Source of the DNA: Winogradskya consettensis
GTDB taxonomy: Bacteria; Actinomycetota; Actinomycetes; Mycobacteriales; Micromonosporaceae
NCBI RefSeq assembly: GCF_018332715.1
Contig: NZ_BOQP01000042.1
Location: 1-64,000, forward strand
Reading direction: 5' to 3'
DNA: 64,000 nucleotides
Shown: one piece after another, positions 59,593-64,000 of the stretch
Numbering within the stretch: position 1 is the stretch's first letter
Layout: the number at the start of each line of letters is the position of its first letter
Position numbers and translations under genes: made by a program
Notes under the pieces: generated by a model
What the model was told of the DNA's origin: nothing
The model's database searches: none
Seen by the model: only the letters and a program-made list of their open reading frames with translations

Positions 59593-60210
59593 ATGCCGGT
59601 TCTCCACGCGAGCGGGGCGGGCGTCCGCCACCACCGCCGATGGCTCTTCCGCGACCTGGACGTCTCGGCCTCCCCGGGCGATGTCGTCGCGATCGTGGGG
59701 CCGCCCGGCAGTGGGCGCACCACCGTTCTGCTGGCGCTCGCGCGCCGCTTCAAGCTTTCCGCGGGCCAGGTCGACCTGACGGGTACGGCGGCGCTCGGAT
59801 ATGTGCCCGACGTTTCCGAGCCTGAATCTGTGCTGACCGTCGCGGAACACGTGCGGGAAAAGGCCTTGCTCGTCGGGCGCTCGACGGCGACCCCGGTTGA
59901 TCTGAAAGGCCTCGATCCTGGAACGCGTGGTTTTGCCTTGAGCCCGTTCCAACGTCAGGTTCTCGGCCTGGTCCTGGCTCAGATCGCGCAACCGCAGCTC
60001 ATCGCGCTCGACGCCACCGATGAGGGCCTCGACGCCGCCGAACGCGAGCAGCTCTGGGGCCTGATCGGTGAAGTGGCGTCGGATGGCATCGCGGTGTTGC
60101 TGACCGCCCGGGAAATTGACGAATCGCGAGTTACCACCGTGGTGCGGCTCGGTGCTTCCGGGTCCGGTGTTTCCGAGCCGGGTGCTTCCGAGGGGGGCAA
60201 CACGAAATGA
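59593..60210 (+). CDS. Atypical ABC-type ATPase subunit lacking the Walker A lysine
   Basis: A 205-residue protein built like an ABC ATP-binding subunit but with altered key motifs. Walker A reads GPPGSGRTT, with Arg for the catalytic Lys. The signature is LSPFQRQ rather than LSGGQ, and Walker B LIALDATDEGLD has Ala where the catalytic Glu should be. It may bind but hardly hydrolyse ATP. AAGG lies 8 nt before ATG 59593; GTG 59584 is an alternative. The 3' end carries three 15-nt repeats (GASGS, GVSEP, GASEG). It overlaps the YhgE/Pip gene by 4 nt, so the two probably act together. Confidence 0.8.
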   Translation: MPVLHASGAGVRHHRRWLFRDLDVSASPGDVVAIVGPPGSGRTTVLLALARRFKLSAGQVDLTGTAALGYVPDVSEPESVLTVAEHVREKALLVGRSTATPVDLKGLDPGTRGFALSPFQRQVLGLVLAQIAQPQLIALDATDEGLDAAEREQLWGLIGEVASDGIAVLLTAREIDESRVTTVVRLGASGSGVSEPGASEGGNTK

Positions 60211-62351
60211 CCGGATTGTCGAGTATGCGGCTGGCAGGGTTCGAGCTGCGCCGCTTCCTGCGGGGGCGGCTGCCGGTCGCCGCCCTGGTTGTCATCTGTG
60301 TGATTCCGCTGCTCTACGGGGCGCTTTACCTCTATGCGTTCTGGGATCCGTATGGCCGGCTCAACCACATCCCGGCCGCGCTCGTTGTCGAGGACACCAG
60401 CGCCACGGCAACCGACGGGACAAAGGTGCAGGCCGGTCAGGACCTTGCCAAGGAACTGATCGACCGCGAGGTTTTCGACTGGCATGTGACCGATGAGAAA
60501 GGCGCCGAGGCGGGCCTGGCCGACGGCCGTTACCAGCTGTCCCTGCGCATTCCGAGCAACTTCTCCACGAACCTCACGACCGGCCCCGACCAGGACGCCA
60601 CCCCGAAGGCCGCGCAGCTCATCGTCGTCAACGATGACGCCACCAACTATCTCGCCGGCGTTTTCTCGCGCACCGCGTTCGCCGAGGTCCGGGCCGCAGC
60701 GGCGCAATCCGCGCAGTCCGGTTACTTCGACAAGATGCTGATCGGGTTCACCGACCTCAAGTCGCAGACGCAGAAAGCCGCCGACGGCGCGCACAAGCTC
60801 GACAATGGCCTGACGGATGCCGAGAAGGGCGCTGACCGGCTGAACGGTGGCATCTCCGATGCGGAGAACGGCGCCGGCCGGCTCTCGACCGGTCTCGGCT
60901 CGGCCGCGAAGGGCGCGGACGACCTCGCCGACGGACTCGCGACACTGCAGGCGGGAGCGGCACAGGTTGCTACGGGTACGCAGGAGGCCGCGGCCGTCGG
61001 ACGTCAGCTCTCCGACGTCGTGGACGGCGTGGCGGACAAGGCCGGCCCGTTGCTGCGCGAGAACGCCCAGGTCATCGAGGACGCGGCCAACCGGGTCGCC
61101 GACGGCGCCGACCTGCTCGCCCGTAACGTCAACCGGCTCGACGATGCTGCGGACGACGCTGTTACGAATGCGACGCGGCTGCAGAGATACCTCAACGGGT
61201 TGCCGGATGACACCGCGGGTGTCGAGCAGGCCAGGGCGTACGCGAATCAGCTGGTCAAGGATGCCAAGCGGGTGCAGTCGACCATCCGGGACTCCGACCT
61301 GAACGCCCTGAGCAAGCGCCTCAGGACCGTCGCCGCTGATGCGCGCAAGGTAGCCGCCGAAGCACCACACCTCGCGGATGACGTCGCGACCGCCCGCTCG
61401 ACCGTGGACCGGTTCGCCTCAGGTCTCAGCCAGCTTGCCACCGGCGCGAAGAAGGTCAGCACCGGGGCGAGCGCCGCCGAGTCGGGTGCCGAGGATCTGC
61501 GCGGCGGGATCTTCCAGCTCAGGTCCGGTGCCCGTCAGCTCGACAGCGGTCTGGTCACGTTGAAGAGCGGCGGCGAGCAGCTCGCGGACGGCCTCGGTGA
61601 CCTGCAGAACGGCGCGTCCCAGCTCGCCTCCGGGCTCACCGACGGCGCCGACCAGATCCCGTCGTTCGGTGACGATCCGTCGAACCGCGCGGACCTGCTC
61701 AGCAACCCCGTGCAATTGGACCGGACCGTACGCCACCCGGCCGCGACCTATGGCGTGGGCTTCGCGCCGTACTTCCTGGCCCTTGCCCTCTGGGTCGGCG
61801 CGATGATCACCTACATGGTGCTGCGCCCGTTGAACAGGCGTTACATCGTTTCGGGAGCGCCCTCCTATCGGGTCTCCCTCGCGGGTCTGCTGCCCGCCGT
61901 GGCGATCGGACTGGCGCAGGCGCTCCTGCTCTTCGTCGTTGTTGTGTTCGGTCTCGGCTTGAGCCCTGCACACCCCGTGACAACGCTCGCACTACTGATG
62001 GCCACCGCGACCGCGTTCGCCGCGATCATGCAACTGCTCGGTGCGGCGCTCGGACCCGCCGGCCGGATTCTTGCGCTCGCGCTCCTGATGCTGCAGCTCA
62101 CGTCGTCGGGCGGCACGTATCCGGTGCAGACCACGCCCGGGTTCTTCCAGGCGATCCACCCGCTGCTGCCCATGACGTACGTGGTGGAGGCGATGCGCCA
62201 CACGATCGACGGGGGCCCGGACGGTACGGTGGTCACCGGATTCCTTGCGCTTCTCGCGTACGGCGCCGGCGCACTCGCGCTCACCATCGTGATGGCCCAT
62301 CGCAAGCGCCGCCTGACCCCGTCCGACCTGCATCCGGAGCTGGTGATCTGA
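60207..62351 (+). CDS. YhgE/Pip-type membrane protein with long coiled extracytoplasmic domain
   Basis: A 714-residue membrane protein of the YhgE/Pip family (ABC-2-like; relatives include phage-infection and ESX-linked proteins). One N-terminal membrane segment (about 20-40) precedes a large extracytoplasmic domain. Residues about 195-485 are helical repeats of GA-x-x-L-x-x-G type (GADRLNGGI, GAGRLSTGL, GADDLADGL), a likely long coiled coil. About five membrane segments follow (from residue 515). It is coupled to the atypical ATPase upstream (ATGA overlap) and followed by a TetR gene, suggesting a drug- or lipid-efflux or surface-export unit. Confidence 0.9.
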   Translation: MTGLSSMRLAGFELRRFLRGRLPVAALVVICVIPLLYGALYLYAFWDPYGRLNHIPAALVVEDTSATATDGTKVQAGQDLAKELIDREVFDWHVTDEKGAEAGLADGRYQLSLRIPSNFSTNLTTGPDQDATPKAAQLIVVNDDATNYLAGVFSRTAFAEVRAAAAQSAQSGYFDKMLIGFTDLKSQTQKAADGAHKLDNGLTDAEKGADRLNGGISDAENGAGRLSTGLGSAAKGADDLADGLATLQAGAAQVATGTQEAAAVGRQLSDVVDGVADKAGPLLRENAQVIEDAANRVADGADLLARNVNRLDDAADDAVTNATRLQRYLNGLPDDTAGVEQARAYANQLVKDAKRVQSTIRDSDLNALSKRLRTVAADARKVAAEAPHLADDVATARSTVDRFASGLSQLATGAKKVSTGASAAESGAEDLRGGIFQLRSGARQLDSGLVTLKSGGEQLADGLGDLQNGASQLASGLTDGADQIPSFGDDPSNRADLLSNPVQLDRTVRHPAATYGVGFAPYFLALALWVGAMITYMVLRPLNRRYIVSGAPSYRVSLAGLLPAVAIGLAQALLLFVVVVFGLGLSPAHPVTTLALLMATATAFAAIMQLLGAALGPAGRILALALLMLQLTSSGGTYPVQTTPGFFQAIHPLLPMTYVVEAMRHTIDGGPDGTVVTGFLALLAYGAGALALTIVMAHRKRRLTPSDLHPELVI

Positions 62352-62356
62352 CAACC

Positions 62357-62941
62357 GTGGACGGCAGAACCCGCAGGCGTACCGATACGCGGCAGCGTCT
62401 CTACGAGGCAGCTGTCGAGTTGATCGCCGAGCAGGGTTTCTCCGCGACCACCGTCGATGACATCGCCAGTCGGGCGAAGGTCGCCAAGGGGACCGTCTAC
62501 TACAACTTCGCGTCGAAGACGGCGCTGTTCGAGGAGCTCTTGCGGCACGGGATCGGCCTGCTGACAGAGGCCTTCCGGACCGCGGTGGCCGGCCTGCCGC
62601 CCCGGGAAGCGGTGGATGCCCTGGTGCGAGCTGAACTCGAGTACATCCGGCGTTACCGGGCTTTCGCACAGTTGCTGCTGTCGGAGATGTGGCGGACCAA
62701 CCGGGAGTGGCAGCAGACGCTCGTCCTGCTCCGCGAGCAGGCCATCGAAGTCATCGCCGAGACCGTCCAGGCCGGGGTGACCTCCGGGGATCTACCCGCG
62801 GACCTGGACGTACGGGTGGCATCGTCCGCACTCTTCGGCGTCGGCCTGGTGGTGGCGGTGGACTGGCTGGTCTTCCAGCCGGAACGCCCCATCGAGGACG
62901 TCGAGAAGTCGCTGCTGGCGATCGTCCGCCGCGTGGCCTGA
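62357..62941 (+). CDS. TetR-family regulator of the YhgE operon
   Basis: A 194-residue repressor. The N-terminal helix-turn-helix reads RQRLYEAAVELIAEQGFSATTVDDIASRAKVAKGTVYYNFASKTALFEEL in pieces from residue 9 to about 57. The C-terminal half is helical and would bind the inducer. The GTG start is 5 nt after the YhgE gene stop, so it is the third gene of the operon and probably autoregulates it. The last codons and stop (CGCGTGGCCTGATT) recur downstream as a tandem repeat. Confidence 0.94.
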   Translation: MDGRTRRRTDTRQRLYEAAVELIAEQGFSATTVDDIASRAKVAKGTVYYNFASKTALFEELLRHGIGLLTEAFRTAVAGLPPREAVDALVRAELEYIRRYRAFAQLLLSEMWRTNREWQQTLVLLREQAIEVIAETVQAGVTSGDLPADLDVRVASSALFGVGLVVAVDWLVFQPERPIEDVEKSLLAIVRRVA

Positions 62942-63066
62942 TTGTTGAGCGATTGCGTCGCGTGGGTGGCGTGATTTTTAAAACGGTTCCGTCGCGTGGC
63001 GTGATTTTCAGTGGTTCCGTCGCGTGGCGTGATTTTTGGGCGGCTCCGTCGCGTGGCCTGGTTTCT
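62931..63066. repeat. 28-30-nt tandem repeat derived from the TetR gene's 3' end
   Basis: Units of the type GGCGTGATTTTCAGTGG plus TTCCGTCGCGT are repeated three times with lengths 30, 28 and 29, plus partial copies at both ends. The first partial copy is the TetR stop region itself (GCGTGGCCTGATT). The last runs into the stop of the convergent permease gene at 63065. Confidence 0.85.
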
Positions 63067-64000
63067 AAACGGTGGAGCGGCTGCGCCAGGCCGTGGCGAA
63101 GGACGTGCGGCCGTTGGTGCGGAGCAGGGATCCTTCGTAGATCCGAGCGCCGATGCCGAGGAAGACCGCCGCGGAGATCGCGAGCAGGAGCAGTGACGCC
63201 ACCGGCTCCCACACAGCTGTTTCTCCGTTGAAGATCCGGACCGGCATCGCGATGGGTGCGGAGAACGGCACGTAGGACAGGATCCGCATCACTGGTTCGT
63301 TGTCCGTGAGAAAGAGGACCGCGAAGAACGGCAGCATGACCACCATCTGGAGCGGGGTGGAGGCGCCGGCGATGTCCTCCTGCCGGGCGGCGAGCGCTCC
63401 GACACCCGCCCACAGCGTCGCCAGCATCACGAAGCCGAGGACGAAGAACGGCAGGAACCAGCCGATCGCGGGACCTACCTGGCTGATCACGGCGGTGTCC
63501 ACATCAGCGACCTGCATCCCGACGAAGGACACGAGCGTGACCAGGGCGATCTGTCCGAAGGCGAGCAGGGTCATCGCGGCCACCTTGCCGGCGAGCAGCG
63601 CCCGGACGGGAATGCTCGACACAAGAATCTCGACGATGCGGGTCTGCTTCTCCTCGGTGACGCTCTGGGCGATCTGCATGCCGAACGTGAACGAGGTGAT
63701 GAAGAACAGGAACGCGAGCGCGAACGGCACCACGAATTTCAGGAACGGGTTGACCGCGCTCGGGTTGAGGAGTTGCACCGGCGGGGCGACGCTGAGGGCT
63801 TCGACCACATCGGAGGGCGTCTCGTCCATGGCGAGGACCCGGGGCCCCGCGACCACGGCCGCTTCGACGGTGCCGTCCCGGACGAGGCGCTCGGCGGCGG
63901 CGTCGTCGGGCACCGCGGTCACTTCGAAGCCCTGGCTCTGCAACGCGCTCGCGGCGGCCCGGTCAGTGACGGCGACCTTGGTGGCGCCGCCGTCGATCAG
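63065..64000 (-). CDS. ABC-2 type permease (NatB-like), 5' end beyond the window
   Basis: Membrane subunit of an ABC exporter of the NatB/YhaP type. At least 311 residues are visible; the gene continues past the window end, so the N-terminus and first membrane segment are not seen. A substrate-side soluble stretch comes first. Then come six segments: FLKFVVPFALAFLFFITSF, VAAMTLLAFGQIALVTLVSF, IGWFLPFFVLGFVMLATLW, STPLQMVVMLPFFAVLFL and two near the C-terminus. The VTEEKQTRIVEILVSSI motif is the family hallmark. An ATP-binding partner would be expected upstream. Confidence 0.88.
   Translation of the reverse strand: MIDGGATKVAVTDRAAASALQSQGFEVTAVPDDAAAERLVRDGTVEAAVVAGPRVLAMDETPSDVVEALSVAPPVQLLNPSAVNPFLKFVVPFALAFLFFITSFTFGMQIAQSVTEEKQTRIVEILVSSIPVRALLAGKVAAMTLLAFGQIALVTLVSFVGMQVADVDTAVISQVGPAIGWFLPFFVLGFVMLATLWAGVGALAARQEDIAGASTPLQMVVMLPFFAVLFLTDNEPVMRILSYVPFSAPIAMPVRIFNGETAVWEPVASLLLLAISAAVFLGIGARIYEGSLLRTNGRTSFATAWRSRSTV

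Overview
This 64 kb window is chromosomal DNA from a high-GC actinobacterium, most likely a member of the Micromonosporaceae (Actinoplanes or Micromonospora type). The evidence is strong G/C bias at third codon positions, many GTG starts, and an actinobacterial core gene order: ffh, rpsP-KH-rimM-trmD-rplS-lepB-rnhB, xerC/dprA/comM/yraN, rpsB-tsf-pyrH-frr-cdsA-rlmN, a DivIVA-domain protein, then dxr-rip1-ispG-GNAT. F420-type and mycobacterial-type families (LLM oxidoreductase, MmpL-like RND, Rieske/UlaG fusion) fit the same assignment.

Layout. 0-11.1 kb: a secreted GH5 mannanase-type enzyme with a CebR-like operator, then a surface-glycopolymer set (large two-part glycosyltransferase, membrane-anchored methyltransferase, CAP-domain exoprotein, and a minus-strand operon of a Stealth phosphotransferase, a nucleotide-sugar dehydrogenase and an SGNH-acyltransferase). 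11.3-18.9 kb: ffh, a degenerate Uma2-like gene, an amidohydrolase, an ECF sigma factor coupled to a membrane-anchored beta-propeller protein, a proS of archaeal/eukaryotic type and a DUF402 gene. 19-25.3 kb: the rpsP-rplS ribosomal cluster, two signal peptidases I, a Nudix hydrolase, rnhB and a DUF2469 gene.

25.3-35.9 kb: a block (M23 peptidase, aminotransferase, xerC, an accessory stretch, dprA, comM, yraN) that appears exactly inverted relative to the order in other actinobacteria. Each junction carries an inverted copy of a perfect DnaA-box sequence. Inside it, 28.0-32.4 kb is accessory: a lipoprotein, a pyridoxamine-phosphate-oxidase-fold protein, a GntR regulator, a small CxxC protein, long degenerate tandem repeats and an AlpA-like helix-turn-helix protein. 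36.8-43.8 kb: translation and phospholipid genes rpsB-tsf-pyrH-frr-cdsA-rlmN and a DivIVA-domain protein. 43.9-52.5 kb: an MBL-Rieske fusion, a frameshifted esterase facing a decapitated TetR regulator, a phytoene-desaturase-like flavoprotein, an MMPL transporter and a YihY protein. 52.6-57.7 kb: dxr-rip1-ispG, gene relics, and a GNAT gene. 57.8-64 kb: a PadR regulator, an LLM oxidoreductase, an export operon (atypical ATPase, YhgE/Pip protein, TetR) and a truncated ABC-2 permease.

The signals least explained by known genes are: (1) the inversion bounded by inverted DnaA boxes; (2) a two-copy 116-nt element with two conserved blocks, identical spacer lengths and a possible covarying stem, placed directly behind stop codons; and (3) repeated gene-3'-end tandem arrays with periods of 15 or 24 nt, several of which have duplicated the gene's own stop codon. 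All statements come from reading the sequence and general family knowledge; no database search was run.
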